From contig BLZA01000011.1 in NCBI GenBank assembly GCA_013423385.1, forward strand, positions 309,174 to 373,173: a stretch of DNA of 64,000 nt, given 5' to 3'. Positions 1 to 12,474 of the stretch are shown here, one piece after another (the stretch's first letter is position 1; each line of letters begins with the position of its first letter). This stretch comes from Naganishia liquefaciens. Its lineage: Eukaryota > Basidiomycota > Tremellomycetes > Filobasidiales > Filobasidiaceae. The translations under genes were made by a program, and so were the position numbers. The notes under the pieces were generated by a model. It was not told where the DNA came from, did not search any database, and was given only the letters and a program-made list of their open reading frames with translations.

Positions 1-1136
1 GAAGCAGGCTCTCGCGGACCTGTTTTCCAAAGACTAATGTCACTTCACCCTTCCCGTCCATATCGCCGTTCTTGATTTTGATCAGCGTATCATCGGACTG
101 TCCCTTGCCAAGGGTTGCCGAATGAACGCTAACGAGAGCCGGATGATCAGTATCGCATTTGTAACAGTACGTGGGTATGCGAGACGTACTCTGTTGCGAA
201 CCAGCAAAATGTTGCGAGGACTCGAGCATCGAATGCCGCCTAGGTTGCAACTCATGTCAGCACATGGTATTCCGAGAGGTAAGGAAAGGGGATACCGACT
301 CTGAGGGCCTGTGCGAAGCAGATTTGGTCAGCCCGAATGAGATCTGGCTCAGCATTGTGACAGGCATATGATACGCACAAGGTGACCTCCAAGACACATT
401 CCTGTAGCGGCAATGCGGCCGGTACATTGCGGAAGCGATGTCAACAAGTCGACAGAGAGCGTGCAGTCCTGCAAGGGTAATCAGTGCTGCTTGCAATGTA
501 TGTGAAAGGCACACACCTCATCGTAGCCCTCGATTGTCTTCTCAAACTTGTACTTGTTTCCCCGATCCGTTCCTGATGGTTGCTGCAAGTTCAATACTCG
601 TACTGGAAGACGATACTCAATGCTGAACTTGCCTTCGGTGTCATATGGAATGGGCTCCGGGCCTTCGAATTCATGGAATGAGGACGGACATGCGACCACA
701 AAGCCTGGAAGCGCGACATTACATATGTGATCTGAAGAGCATGCTCATGGGACGCTGATCTCACCTTGAGATGCGATGTTTCCGGCGAAACGTTCAACGG
801 GACCTGCATGGCGGCATAGTATGTCAATCAGCTCAGGGTTCTCTCACAGTTCGAATGGACTAACCCGTCACTTGATAGATCTAAGCCCACCGAGCATATT
901 ATAAATGTTAGTTTCACTGATACAGCCAGCTAATGATACGCCGTGCACACCTCACTGAACACGACACATCCAGGGAACTTGGCCGAGGGGTATTCCGGAA
1001 CATGCGGCTCGATGATAATGATCCGCATCGTTCCACCGGTCTTGGTCTCAACATCTCGGTAGGATTCCTTGATCAGCATGGCGAGGATCTTGTGAGATTG
1101 AGGTGGCTTGCAGTGAGCAAGTAGTCGAGCTATCAA
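1..1136 (-). CDS. Dienelactone hydrolase family protein, 3' end outside window
   Basis: This is an alpha/beta hydrolase of the dienelactone hydrolase (carboxymethylenebutenolidase) family, probably cytosolic; its substrate is unknown. Exons from the start are 951-1136, 865-880, 765-803, 633-704, 517-572, 379-468, 300-308, 190-239 and 1-128 (open at the edge). The joined protein shows the family hallmarks FPGCVVFSEIYQVTG, FHEFEGPEP, DTEGTDRGNKY, the nucleophile elbow GMCLGGHL with the catalytic Cys, and FATDVHSATLGKGQ. Two exons are only 16 and 9 nt, and both are demanded by the conserved stretches EIYQVTGP and GHLALRAAFD. The intron at 573-632 has a GC donor (GCAAGT) and is stop-free in frame. 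The first Met is uncertain: 1079 (start of MLIKESY) is also possible. The family assignment is secure; the C-terminal catalytic Asp/His lie outside the window. Confidence 0.85.
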
Positions 1137-1376
1137 GCATGCATGTCCCCTTGAATCTACAACGACCGCTCGAAGCCGGAATCTAAGCCGGCAACCCGCG
1201 CGGAACCAGATACTCGCCGGCCGCCGCTTCTCGATCGCCTATCTAGGCGAATGATGAGGTACGACGTGGTGGGGCGAGATGGGTAACCTGTTGTCTGTCT
1301 TTCAACCGAATTACAAACGCAACGTTGAAGCTCACATACGTCGAATCGTTGTCACCCGCAGACCCAAAAAGCTGGA

Positions 1377-4102
1377 ATGTCTGACATTGACGAAGATATT
1401 CTCGACCTCGCGGAACCGTCCGCTGCGAGTGACTCGTCTCGTTCGAAGAACAGGAAGAGAAAGGGCGGGAACGCCAGTGCGTCTTCAAAGAATCGGACGA
1501 CGAAGAAGCGAAAGGTCGAGTGAGTCGGTATCATGGATCTTGCAGGTCTTAGCGCTCATATATCATTAGGCTCAGCAAAGAGACCATTGACGATGATGAC
1601 GACGAGACCGAGGACGAGATCCCGCAGAGGGATCCATCTAGGCTTTCCCCGCCAGGAGGCGAATACGATCGCAAGACGGGAGACGTTTCGGATGATGTCG
1701 AGGACGACGAGGAGTATGATGAAGACGATGCCGATGAGATGGATCTAGAGTCCGAGGATGGCTATTCCGCACCTCCGCCGGGAACGCATTTGAAGGAGGA
1801 AAGAACGGCCTCAACAGCATCTGCAAAGCGGCCCGTAGTTCCGAAGCGCGAATCGTCCAATGCGAAGAAACCTAACGCGTCTGCCGCGAAGAAGGCTTCA
1901 GCTGCCAAGGAGAAAGCCGCGGGTAAGGCTGTTGGACGGGCTGTCAAGAAGGTCGCCGGTGGGGCTTCGGCGAAGAATGTTGCTAAGGCGAAGAGTAAAG
2001 TGGCGGCGAATCCGAATATTCCTTATCCGCTCGAGGGCAAATACAAGGACGAAGATGACCGAGAACAGTACGTCTGAGTCCATGTGCGTTCCGCTGATCC
2101 TAACCCGGCCGTTACATCGTAGCCTTTTGAACCTGCCTGAAATTGAACGTGAACAGATTCTCGCAGATCGTGCAGAGGAACGACAAAAGCATCTTGACAG
2201 TTTGGCTTTGGGAGAACTATACAAGGCTACGCGTGGCGATGAAGCAGATGATGACATTGAGGAACCCGTCCAGAATTCTGTGCCTGAGCCTGCAGCTGCT
2301 GCCGAGGACGACGAGAGTGAAGCGATGGATTTAGTCGATAGTGATGAAGATGCCGAGGGTGAGCCAGAGAACGAAGCCGAGGATCTCGGTCAGCGACGTG
2401 AGTACTCTCTGCTTTATTGTTTTTCTCTCCTCAAACATCCTTCGGCAGGCGTTGCCAAGCCGGAGCACAAGAATCGTGCCATGGCAGCTCTCAACGAGAA
2501 GCGGAAACAAAGAGCAGACAGGGTAAGCAAAATTAGCGCGTCTCGAGGTCTCCTTGTTCAACGCCCGATTACACAAGGCCGAGAGAAGACAGCGCGGATC
2601 TCGCTCGCCGACCCGCGATCGCGTCAGAGACATGTTCAGCGATGAGGACTCTGACGGAACGTACGGTCAAAAACCGCGGAACGGCAAGAACAAGTCAAGC
2701 CGTCGCGATGACTATGATGAATACTCCGAGGATGATGACTTTACGCGGCACAAGCGGGACAGTCGTGAACGCCGTGGAGACTCTGCCAAAGCCAAAGAAC
2801 GTCGCGGCGGTGAATCGAGGTCGACGAGAGCGGATCAGCCCAGGGTTGAAGACTTGAACATGGCGCGCCTCAGTAGGATGGATCTGGCAGAATACAAGCA
2901 TCGCAACTTTTTCGAGGCTATGCTGAAGGGTACGTCGTGTATTTCTTCTTTTGAGCCCCGTAAGCTCATATTCGTACGGTATGGCAGGCGCATACGTGAA
3001 ATGCCCTGCTGGGCGTGATGAGAAGGGCCAGACAAAGTACAGGTGTTTCGTGGTGCTAGGTGAATAACGAATTTCGTTTCCCCTCACCTCCCGATGTCGA
3101 GCTGAATCCTTATTTTCTGCCAAGGTCTGACGCCCGAGTCTAGCACTTACGATATGGAGCACAAGGGCAAGATGCTCCCAGAGAACCGTAAACTTTCCGT
3201 GCAATATGGACGTGCCAAGTCGACTATGCGAATGTGCGACGTCTCCAACAAGCCCTTTGATTCCGTGAGTTGCGATAGCAACTGCTTTCCAGTATCGGTG
3301 GACTGATACCGAGCATAGATGGAGATCTACCGATGGTGGTCTACGATGAACGTGGATGACCAGGACGTACCAACGGCAGATGAGTTGATGCAAAAAGCGC
3401 AATCATTAGAAAAACAGCGCAACACGCTAGTTACAGATGTCAGTGTTTTACTACTTAGTTCAGGCGGTTGGTGACGATAACATCTGCAATACAGGAGGAG
3501 ATCAAGGCGAGAGTTCAAGCGCTACAACAGCTTAGTCGTCCGACGCAATCCCAATTGACGATGGAACGTTCTCGATTGGAATCTGAAAAATCCCTGGCAT
3601 CGCGACGAGGGGATCTAGAAGCGGTGGCGGAATTGGAAGAAAAGCTCAGAGAGCTTACGCATAGCCTTTCGGCTGTGCGCCGTAAAAGTCTCGAGGACAA
3701 GCAAGAGGATGATTTGGCGAAGAAGTTGGCGATAGTGAACGAGAAGAATCGAAAAGCTGCGTTGGCTAATTCAAGACGCGCACATCAAGCGCAACTGGAA
3801 AGCCGGAAGCATCTCGAGGAAGGGAAAATGTACGATCCCAGTGCGAGAGTGAAGATGAGACTCAAGCAACATGACGCGGCGTAAGTTCCCCACTTGATGC
3901 AGGCTTGCTCTCTTTCTGAACTCTCCCTGTATATAGCATGCCAAAAACTCTGGCTGAAAAGCAGGCGCAGGGTTCTGGCAGTACCGCAGTAACGGATCTC
4001 ACCGCTGAGAACAAGGCGGCGGCTGAGTCTGCGGCCAAAGCTGCCGTGCTCAGTACAGCGTCGGGCGCGCTGGCTGTTGAACTCGATTTAGGTGACTTCT
4101 AA
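1377..4102 (+). CDS. RTF1: RTF1, Paf1 complex subunit with Plus3 domain
   Basis: RTF1 links the Paf1 transcription elongation complex to Spt5 and supports H2B ubiquitination in the nucleus. Ten exons (1377-1519, 1570-2067, 2123-2397, 2449-2522, 2578-2929, 2988-3059, 3125-3264, 3319-3438, 3495-3880, 3937-4102) give about 741 residues with all phases consistent. The N-terminal half is acidic and Lys-rich, with a DDDDDETEDE stretch and an Ala/Lys-rich linker. A segment starting NLPEIEREQIL matches the region before the Plus3 domain. Plus3 runs from DLNMARLSRMDL through KCPAGRDEKG to DVSNKPFDSMEIYRWW. A C-terminal coiled coil with LESEKSLASRRGD and KNRKAALANSRRAH follows, as in RTF1 proteins. The start MSDIDEDILDL is the only good one and opens the acidic N-terminus. 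The downstream intergenic region is ordinary. Confidence 0.93.
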
Positions 4103-4209
4103 TTTCTTTCTTGTGTTCAATCAACCAGCATGAACATATATCAATGCTTAACGCGCGATCAAGGTCTGTAGCACTGCAAGATTGCAGGGTCATCATAGCT
4201 AGTCGCACC

Positions 4210-4491
4210 CTAAGGACTTCGATAATGCTTGATCAATAACTGTTCTGAGATCTGTCCGAGCGTATCGCCTGCAGAGTTGCGCCAACGCTTTATGTACGCG
4301 CTCTTATAGAGTGGAGTACATGCAAAGAGGCCAGCCAACCCATCGAATCCGAGGATCACGATATACCTTTCAAGCGATCCCGGCAGGAGACCTACAATGA
4401 AATTTCCGGTCCTTCCCTTTGTCGTTGAGAGTGGCCAAACCCACATCCAGGCGCCTGGCCGGAAATCGTCGGCGGATATTTGCAACGCCAT
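4210..4491 (-). CDS. Possible small protein, function unknown
   Basis: An uninterrupted frame of 93 codons begins MALQISADDF and lies between RTF1 and the next plus-strand gene. It contains a hydrophobic stretch (IVILGFDGLAGLFACTPL) that could be a short membrane segment. I do not recognise it. It is placed divergently from the gene at 4649, so the two could share a promoter, but there is no family match, no intron and no motif to prove that it is translated. A chance frame is nearly as likely. Confidence 0.3.
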   Translation of the reverse strand: MALQISADDFRPGAWMWVWPLSTTKGRTGNFIVGLLPGSLERYIVILGFDGLAGLFACTPLYKSAYIKRWRNSAGDTLGQISEQLLIKHYRSP

Positions 4492-4542
4492 GAATCGCCT
4501 GACTCAAAGGAGGTCAGATCAAGCTATGCCCTGGCTCTGCGA

Positions 4543-4550
4543 TATATAAG
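4543..4550 (+). promoter_or_regulatory. TATA box
   Basis: TATATAAG lies about 100 bp upstream of the ATG at 4649. It is the best core-promoter match in the 545-bp gap after RTF1 and suits the plus-strand gene. Confidence 0.5.
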
Positions 4551-4648
4551 GCAAAATCGCGCGCCAGTGAAGAACCACCCGCGCGATCCCCTATGTATTT
4601 TGACTCCTCTCTGGTTTCCATCTGTCAGCGTCTTAAACACGTTTTCTC

Positions 4649-5143
4649 ATGCCGTTCCAACTCATTGCCGACAACGCCACTCTGTTACGTCACACTATCT
4701 TTGATCTCCATGCCCCTACTATCAGCGTCCTCGTCGGCAGTGTCGACTGGGCAAAAACAAACGGTGAACCCTTTCTTGCACTGTATAACACGCGTGACGG
4801 CGGATATTCTGGGTACTGTTTCATCGGAGATCCGAGCCTAGTGGGGGCTGAAGGCCAAAAGACGTACGATTGGCTTCCAGAGGAGGCTTCGGGACAGGAT
4901 CTCACGTTGTTCTTGGAAAGGCGTATGCAGATGACATACGACCGGGTTGACCCCTGCAGGACCAAGCGCGTTGACAAGAAGACGGTGGCAGCATTGGCAA
5001 TCAAACTGCAACAAGAGCGACAATTATACCAGCAGAAGCAGGAGCGATGGGAATTGGTGGAATCATTGGCTACGCAAGACGACGTTCAAGCAGACGAAGA
5101 AACAGCTCACGGTTTTGAGTATCAGATATCATTTGTCAATTGA
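4649..5143 (+). CDS. Hypothetical protein, single exon
   Basis: This intronless frame of 164 residues begins MPFQLIADNATLLRH. I do not recognise the family. The N-terminal 75 residues are mixed hydrophobic and look globular (ISVLVGSVDWAKTNG, FLALYNTRDGGYSGY). The C-terminal half is charged and helical, with a Gln/Glu-rich stretch around residues 118-135 (IKLQQERQLYQQKQERW) that may form a coiled coil. No signal peptide or membrane segment is visible. A TATA box lies about 100 bp upstream and a usual gap separates it from RTF1, which supports a real gene. It is unusual here in having no intron. Confidence 0.6.
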   Translation: MPFQLIADNATLLRHTIFDLHAPTISVLVGSVDWAKTNGEPFLALYNTRDGGYSGYCFIGDPSLVGAEGQKTYDWLPEEASGQDLTLFLERRMQMTYDRVDPCRTKRVDKKTVAALAIKLQQERQLYQQKQERWELVESLATQDDVQADEETAHGFEYQISFVN

Positions 5144-6165
5144 TGTACTATCTAGTAGTCCGGGCAGAGAATACAGCAGGCGGTCAGTAGCACAACATCA
5201 GGTGCGCATTCGCTTCGTCAATCTTGGTTGGGATAGCGAGCGATAATCGAAGGCTTTCATATGGTATAGTCTCAGGATCGATTTTTGTGAAATTTATCAC
5301 AGTCATTACGGTCTGATCTTTTTCCGTCAATTGATGTCCCAAACGTCTCCGTTACCTGGTTCCTGCAAGCAGCCTTGAAGAAGCTGACTGCGTCGAGCGA
5401 TGCGATATAATGCAAACAACCAATGCGACTAGGTCTTTATTTTGAAAGAATCGGTGCCTTGTTGATTCCCATCGATATCTTCGAACATTTCTACCAGCTC
5501 AGTTGAAATGTCTGCGGACACAAAGACCGGCGCAGCCCGTAAGCTGGGAGGTGAGACCCAGCTCTGTCCAGTCCAGGCCCGATTACGCGCTAGCTTCTGT
5601 CCGCGCGTGACCGGACACAAGGCTCAGATACCAGTACGTGTCTACTTTTCGATCTACCTAGCCAACTTCACTCGAGGAAATGTCAGCATGTTATTCCGGA
5701 TTGGGTTCTACCGCTCCGACAGGCTGATGGAGCGTATCGTACGAGTGCACTTTGCAGCAGTCAAGTCGAGCGCGATCTTTGCAACTGCATTAATCAGAAT
5801 TGAAATTCTGTATCCGCCGTTCTTGCGCTGCACGCGTTCGAGTTCCCCGTCATGCGCCATATGCGAATATGCGAAGAACCTCCGGCTTCCGGGCTTAGCG
5901 TGACGTAATTTGATAGGGTAGAGTGACGGACCGAGCGAGCGCGTTCCAGTGCGAAGCGGCGGGGCGACGACTATACGAGCTGGGGTGTCGCACATCTTTG
6001 GCTTGCTGGAACAATCGCTTCAACTGTCCTTTGCATCGCTGTGCAGTCGTGATCTCCCTCGGTTCTCTACTTTCGACTGTCTCTTCAGCGTCTCTCATTT
6101 TGCACTGCAGCATCAATTCAAGGTCATTCCCGAGATCATCGCCTTGCAACATCCCGATTATTAAG
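5144..6165. other. Intergenic, one weak two-exon candidate
   Basis: This is the 1-kb region before the polyketide synthase. The only coding hint is a frame from the ATG at 5508 (MSADTKTGAARKLGGE) that ends at a good donor near 5634. If joined to GAAATG at about 5682 it would give a peptide of some 58 residues with three Cys. The implied intron (about 43 nt) is short and no family is recognised, so I leave it uncalled. The rest probably holds the 5' UTR and promoter of the next gene. Confidence 0.4.
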
Positions 6166-8125
6166 ATGGCTCCGTCTGCTGTCGACACCACGCCACCGCA
6201 TACTCTTGTCTTCCACGCCGCAGCGACCGACAGACACGCCCATTCACCATCGTCTGCACACATCCTTGGCATCGGAACAGCATACCCCGACAAAATTCTC
6301 CTCCCCGAAGGTCTCGAAGAATTTGCCACGAAATGGTGTGAACCGAGCGAGAGGTGAGTCCCATTCGGCACTGCCGCCAAAAACCGTCTCACAAACGCGA
6401 CTCTATTCAGTCTATCAAAGACACTCATGGTTAACAACCATACTCAAATCAACAAACGCCCCTTGGTACAGGATATCAGCGACCCTCTGCTGAATCAAGA
6501 GGAACCGCCAAAGATCCGAGATGTGAACAAGGTCTTCATGGAGAAGGGAGTTGAGCTCGCGTTGAAAGCTGCGAAGAAGGCCTTAGCGGATTGGGGAGGG
6601 AATCTAGAGGATATCACGCATTTAGGTGAGTTTTCGAGCATGAGATCTAGCTCAAGCCAACTTGGAACTGGGAAATTGCGCTTCCATGAGCTTAGAAGAC
6701 TGTATCGACTCACCTTCTTTGTGACATCCAGTCTGCAACACGTGCACTGCCAGCAGCTATCCGTAGGTCCCCCTCTCCGCTCGCCTTACCGTAAGGCCGC
6801 GCCTCACGCTTCATTTGTCACAGAGGATACGATCATGCCGTTCTTATGGCACTAGGCCTACCATTATCAACCGATCGGACACTGCTTCACGGCGTCGGTT
6901 GCGCCGGCGGTCTTTCCCTCGTTCGGCTCGCCCATCAGCTTGCACGCGTACCCGCCGACTCACCAACATCAAAGCCAAACCGAGTCCTCATCATCTCTGC
7001 CGAAGTGACATCGACGCTATGTCGCAGCGAGATCGATGAGCTTAGCAAGGCTTCGAAAGCCGAGGGCGGTGATCCAGGATGGCCAAATGTCAGCTTGTGT
7101 TTGTTCAGCGATGGTGCAAGCGCAATGGTCGTGGGCTCGACCGACTCACGTGGACTTCTGGAATCTCACGGTCAGCCCCTTTTGACGAGGCGCTCGTTTT
7201 AATTTTAACGCTCAAGTCTTGTCTATTCCATTGTTTCAGAGCATTCTTCTTTCGAAATACTGGATTGCATAACAGAAACTGTGCCAGAAACCGTGGAGGA
7301 TTTAGGTTTCAATGTGGACGAGTACGGATGGAAGGTCAGCGCGAATATCGATTTCGGGAATTCAAGATTCTGACAAACAGCACTCGATAGGCTATCATCT
7401 CGCAACGCGTGCCGAAATTGACTTCTCAAGCTGTCCCACAACTTTACAACCGCCTCCTGTCAAAATCGTCACTGGCTCTTCGCGCGAAAGTGTCGAAAGA
7501 TCTGTCGTTTGTCGCATCTCCACCTTCAGGTACTCAGCCACGGACTCTCGACTGGATGATTCATCCCGGGGGCTCTCTTATTATTTCCAAAATCGAGAAG
7601 GAACTCGGCTTGTCGTGCGAAGATCATACACAAGCTTCGTGGAATATATACCAGAACAATGGCAACACGAGTTCTGTCAGTATTGGTGCCGTCATCGAGC
7701 GCAGTCGAGAGATACAATCGAGGGAGGGCTGCGTCGCCGTAGCGTTTGGTCCAGGCGTCACAGTGGAGATGTGTCTTCTGCGACGGACAGGCTGGAAGGG
7801 TGCTATGGTCGAAGCCAATGCCAGGGCGGCTGAGACTTCTCGGGAGACTGGTAGCAAGGGAGGTCAAGGTCTTGGCGTAGACGACGATTGGAAACGCAAC
7901 GAAACGCCAATCAAGCAAAGCCTCAAGAGAAAAGCGCGCGAGTATGTCGATTTGGGGATCCACGAGGCAACCGCAGTGCCTTCCAAGGATTCCTCTACGT
8001 TAGAACATCGACTCAAACGGAAGCCAGACAACGATCTCGCCGAAGACATGGTCAGTGCCAAGCGCCCTAGAGGGGTGGAAGCGGACAGTTCAGACGTCGA
8101 AGCGATCAATACCAAGGCGGCATGA
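6166..8125 (+). CDS. Type III polyketide synthase (chalcone synthase-like)
   Basis: The enzyme condenses acyl-CoA starters with malonyl-CoA into polyketides such as alkylresorcinols or pyrones; its product cannot be read from sequence. Six exons (6166-6353, 6411-6625, 6733-6763, 6824-7170, 7240-7334, 7391-8125) give 536 residues. The catalytic triad is complete: Cys171 in HGVGCAGG, His350 in DWMIHPGG and Asn384 in NNGNTSS. ILGIGTAYP near the N-terminus and TCTASSYPGYDHAV (spanning exons 3 and 4) are also family signatures. Chalcone synthases are about 390-400 residues long. This one adds about 90 residues after the fold, basic and rich in KRKAR/KRPR clusters that resemble nuclear localisation signals. 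No other biosynthetic gene lies beside it: RTF1 and YPT6 are housekeeping neighbours. Confidence 0.92.
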
Positions 8126-8457
8126 ACTGCGAAGGGCCTCGGCAGAGTCCGCCTTCTGGGTCTCGCCTACTGCAAGGACATATGGTCTCCTCGCCAGTGT
8201 ACTGCGCGCCCGCCGCGAGCACTAGAAATAGCTATCGCAGTGTTGTCATAATGAGTAACGAAATAGTCCACACTTTGTATCTGAGCTAAAGGTTGCATGT
8301 GTTGCGGGATTCTCCATATTCGATAATTTTCAAGGCTTCTCAGGAAGGAAAAAGCTGAGAATCCATGATACACTTGTACCCGTAAACAACAAACCCTATC
8401 GGTGAAGCCTCATCACACGGAGCCGCACGATAACATAGCCTTTCCGCATCCGCTCCT
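8126..8457. other. Convergent 3' region
   Basis: This 332-bp gap lies between the tail-to-tail ends of the polyketide synthase and YPT6. I see nothing in it beyond likely 3' UTR sequence. Confidence 0.6.
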
Positions 8458-9739
<1,282 letters not shown>

Positions 9740-10214
9740 GATGACGACGAGGTTGGAGGAGACGTCGATTTCAGCACAGCGTTAGTGGTGGTCCAGACTC
9801 TTCAGCGATAATTGTGCGTTCGACGAAGGGTTTGATATGCGCGATTGTCTCTCGAGCGCGATACTATTGTATGGGTCGTTGTGTATGGACTGCGAAGTCG
9901 TATGTGCGGCTCTGTCAGAGCAGCTGTCAGAGCATAAGAAGGATCAGACGAGCAACGGGCAACTCGAACGACGGCTGGAGGAGGCCGACACAATCGACAT
10001 CGCGTGGCGAGCGCGGAATCAAAAGCGACTCGACGATATCGCGTTGATCAGCCAACTTCACTAACAAGTGTCGCCGGGCCCGTCCTACCGACGAATACCC
10101 ACACCGGCAATTGCTATCTTTGCTGTGGGCTTCTGTTGACGCTCAGACAGCAGGGTGATGTCCACGACAGAGACATAGGGAATATCAGCCGGCATTTCCT
10201 TCGCCATTGTTACC
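9740..10214 (+). other. Divergent promoter with an unplaced 75-codon frame
   Basis: This is the gap between the YPT6 and EAF6 starts. It contains a plus-strand frame at 9837-10064 (75 codons) with a charged helical C-terminus (LERRLEEADTIDIAWRARNQ) that looks protein-like, but it has no recognised family and no clear upstream exon. It could be a small gene or a chance frame. Confidence 0.35.
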
Positions 10215-10996
10215 ATGCCGACTGAAGCTCAAGTCACCAAGAGCGCCGTCGACCGCCTGAAGAGTGCGATACAGGCAAAACGGAAGGCGGACAAGGCTCT
10301 GGTAAGCTGAGTTTGCAGTGGTAGAACTTGAGATTGCTCTCCGCTTTGCTGATGTTGCCCAATAAATTCCTCGGTCCAGGCTCAGCTGGAACAATCCATT
10401 GCAGCTTTCGAAGGCAGTTATCTATCAGAAACCGCATTGTCGGGAGGGAATATCATTAAGGTAGGAATTTCTTATGAGCCCACGATCAGTCCTTGCTCGT
10501 ACTTATGCTTGTACCGATTCGCCAGGGATTCGACAACTATCTCAAGGTCAATCCCAACATGAAGAGGCGAACAGAAGTACAAGATGCGGACCGATTGTTC
10601 AGCATGAGCAGTGGAAGCTACCAAGCTGTAAGCATCTGCACTTCAATCCACCGCTGGCGATATGATCTTGGCCAACCATGTTGTCTCATCACCCCTTGTT
10701 ATAGTCTATGAACCTGTTACAAGCTGAAGGAGAAGAGAAGAACCGGTACGTTTCAGATTTCTCGCGCTTCTTGATGGCCTCGGAATTCAGACGACCACAT
10801 GCGTTTCCTTCACAGATCGAAAGCCGAAGGCTCGTACGCGGACGATGCGCAATCCACCGCAAATGCCAACAAGAAACGGAAGCGGGAAGAGAGCGTAATG
10901 AGCGGCACGGGGGATGATTCGCAGCCTCCGTCAAGAGCGAATGGGCACGGGGGAAGACGTGTCAAGGGTCAGTCAGCGAGGGCAGAGGATGACTGA
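10215..10996 (+). CDS. EAF6: EAF6, NuA4 histone acetyltransferase subunit
   Basis: EAF6 is a small structural subunit of NuA4 (and of NuA3/MOZ-type) acetyltransferases in the nucleus. Five exons (10215-10301, 10380-10460, 10526-10627, 10705-10745, 10816-10996) give 163 residues. The N-terminal coiled coil (AVDRLKSAIQAKRKADKAL...LEQSI) and the signature LSGGNIIKGFDNYLK are those of the EAF6/MEAF6 family, followed by RLFSMSSGSY. The C-terminal 50 residues are low-complexity and basic, with KKRKREES as a possible nuclear signal. All exon joins keep phase. Nothing is unusual. Confidence 0.93.
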
Positions 10997-11448
10997 GAGC
11001 CTGGGAAGGGCCGTGCTCTGGATCAGCTGCGAGAAAGTGTCCAGATGGCGGATACGGATCGAGGTTCCATCGTCTTTTCTGCTTGTATCAAATAGTTATC
11101 ATCGTGAATCAACATCCTTTGTATCATATCTGCTCCTCGTGACCGCTCTGTGAATGATCTTCACGCTTAACATCAACTAGAGAGATTCAAGCTCTAAAAC
11201 ATACATCTGGCGAACGAAGGAGTCTCCACCCCGTCGTAACGGCGGTGAAACATTGCGGTTCGATCGCCTATGGTGAAGTAATCGGCGCCGATACCGACTC
11301 ACGGGCTGATCTATCCCTGTCGTTATCCCTGGCTGGTGAAACATTCATATGCGATTCCCGAAGGTAGAAGAGAGAAAACAGTTTGCAAAGCCCAAGATCT
11401 TCTGCAGCCTTAGATACCCCGCTTCCGCCAGATCTTTCACCTGGCATA
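10997..11448. other. Intergenic
   Basis: A 452-bp gap between two plus-strand genes. I see no coding exon or structured element, and it presumably holds the EAF6 terminator and the next promoter. Confidence 0.5.
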
Positions 11449-12474
11449 ATGTCTCAACGTCAACCCGATCTTGAAGACTCGACGCCATCCTCGTCAGGCC
11501 AGTATGATCCAGGCAGGAAACAACAACTCAACGAAGGTTTGCCCTCCCTCTCTGCGCTGTTCCCGCCGCTCGATCTTCCACCTGCAGATCCGGAGGATTA
11601 TCAACCGCCGTACACGGATCAGACATGCTTCTCGTGGTGCGGACAAACCAATCACCGTCGTAGCGATGGATACCTCCCAATATGTCGCATGATTTGCCTC
11701 AACGTGGACAAAAAAGTTGACAGCGGCGATGATGAGTCAAGGAGAGATCTGCTACTTGGTAACACGTCGAGCAAAGGAAAGGCCAAGGCGTTCGAGGACG
11801 AACAGGCAATAACGGCCAGGGCGAGACGGCGTGTTCGACGATGGATCGCAGAGAGGCAACTCGTACTTTATAGGGGTGACGTCGACGGCCTTCATCAACT
11901 GCAGACAGAGGAAAGGCAAAACTCGAGCTCTCAGTATTATAATTCAAGAGCGACGAGTTACACGGGAGACAAGGATATCGAGACTGCCACAAGTCGAGAA
12001 CAAAGACAAAGACGCCCAGAGAAGCGTCGCCTCGAAAATCAGGAATGGAGTATTGAAACAAGAAAGATCGGTGAAGATGGGTATGTCAAAGCAGTAGACG
12101 ACTTGATCTTATTCACAATGCATTTCTCTGCATAATCTTCAACTAGACGAGCCGTCATCGTACCCTTTCGTGACATCCTGCTCACCCCCTATCACGCAAC
12201 GGTCGCTCGTTTTCATCGCCTTTTACAACCATCATATCGACTCGTTTCCGCCTACATTAAGTCATTTTCGGACGGGTCGCAGGAAAAGTTTTTCAAAATG
12301 GCTTGGAAGGCGGCACTTAATGGCGATGGTATCGATGTAGGGTACAGACTCGCAGGAAAGGTCAAGGAAGGCTGGAGCAAGAGATGGGCTGAGGCTGAGC
12401 GGCGCTTAGAAGAGCGCGAGAAGGAAAGAGATCGCATGAGGGAAGAGGCAGAGAGACGCCGGAAGGGCGAATGA
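11449..12474 (+). CDS. Unknown protein with a twin-CX3C motif
   Basis: Two exons (11449-12080, 12147-12474) give 319 residues; I do not recognise the family. Near residue 65 the sequence has CFSWC and, 14 residues later, CRMIC. This twin CX3C arrangement recalls the helix-loop-helix of intermembrane-space proteins but also occurs elsewhere. The middle is polar and Arg/Gln-rich, probably disordered. Exon 2 encodes a compact, conserved-looking part (FRDILLTPYHATVARFHRLL, then KMAWKAALNGDGIDVGYRLA) ending in a long Glu/Arg helix. MSQRQPDL is chosen as the start; an in-frame ATG 22 codons upstream (11383) is the alternative. It is convergent with the G6PD gene. Confidence 0.75.

Noticed and set aside
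11250-11275. GGTTCGAT box resembling a tRNA B box
   Set aside because: No cloverleaf could be folded around it on either strand.
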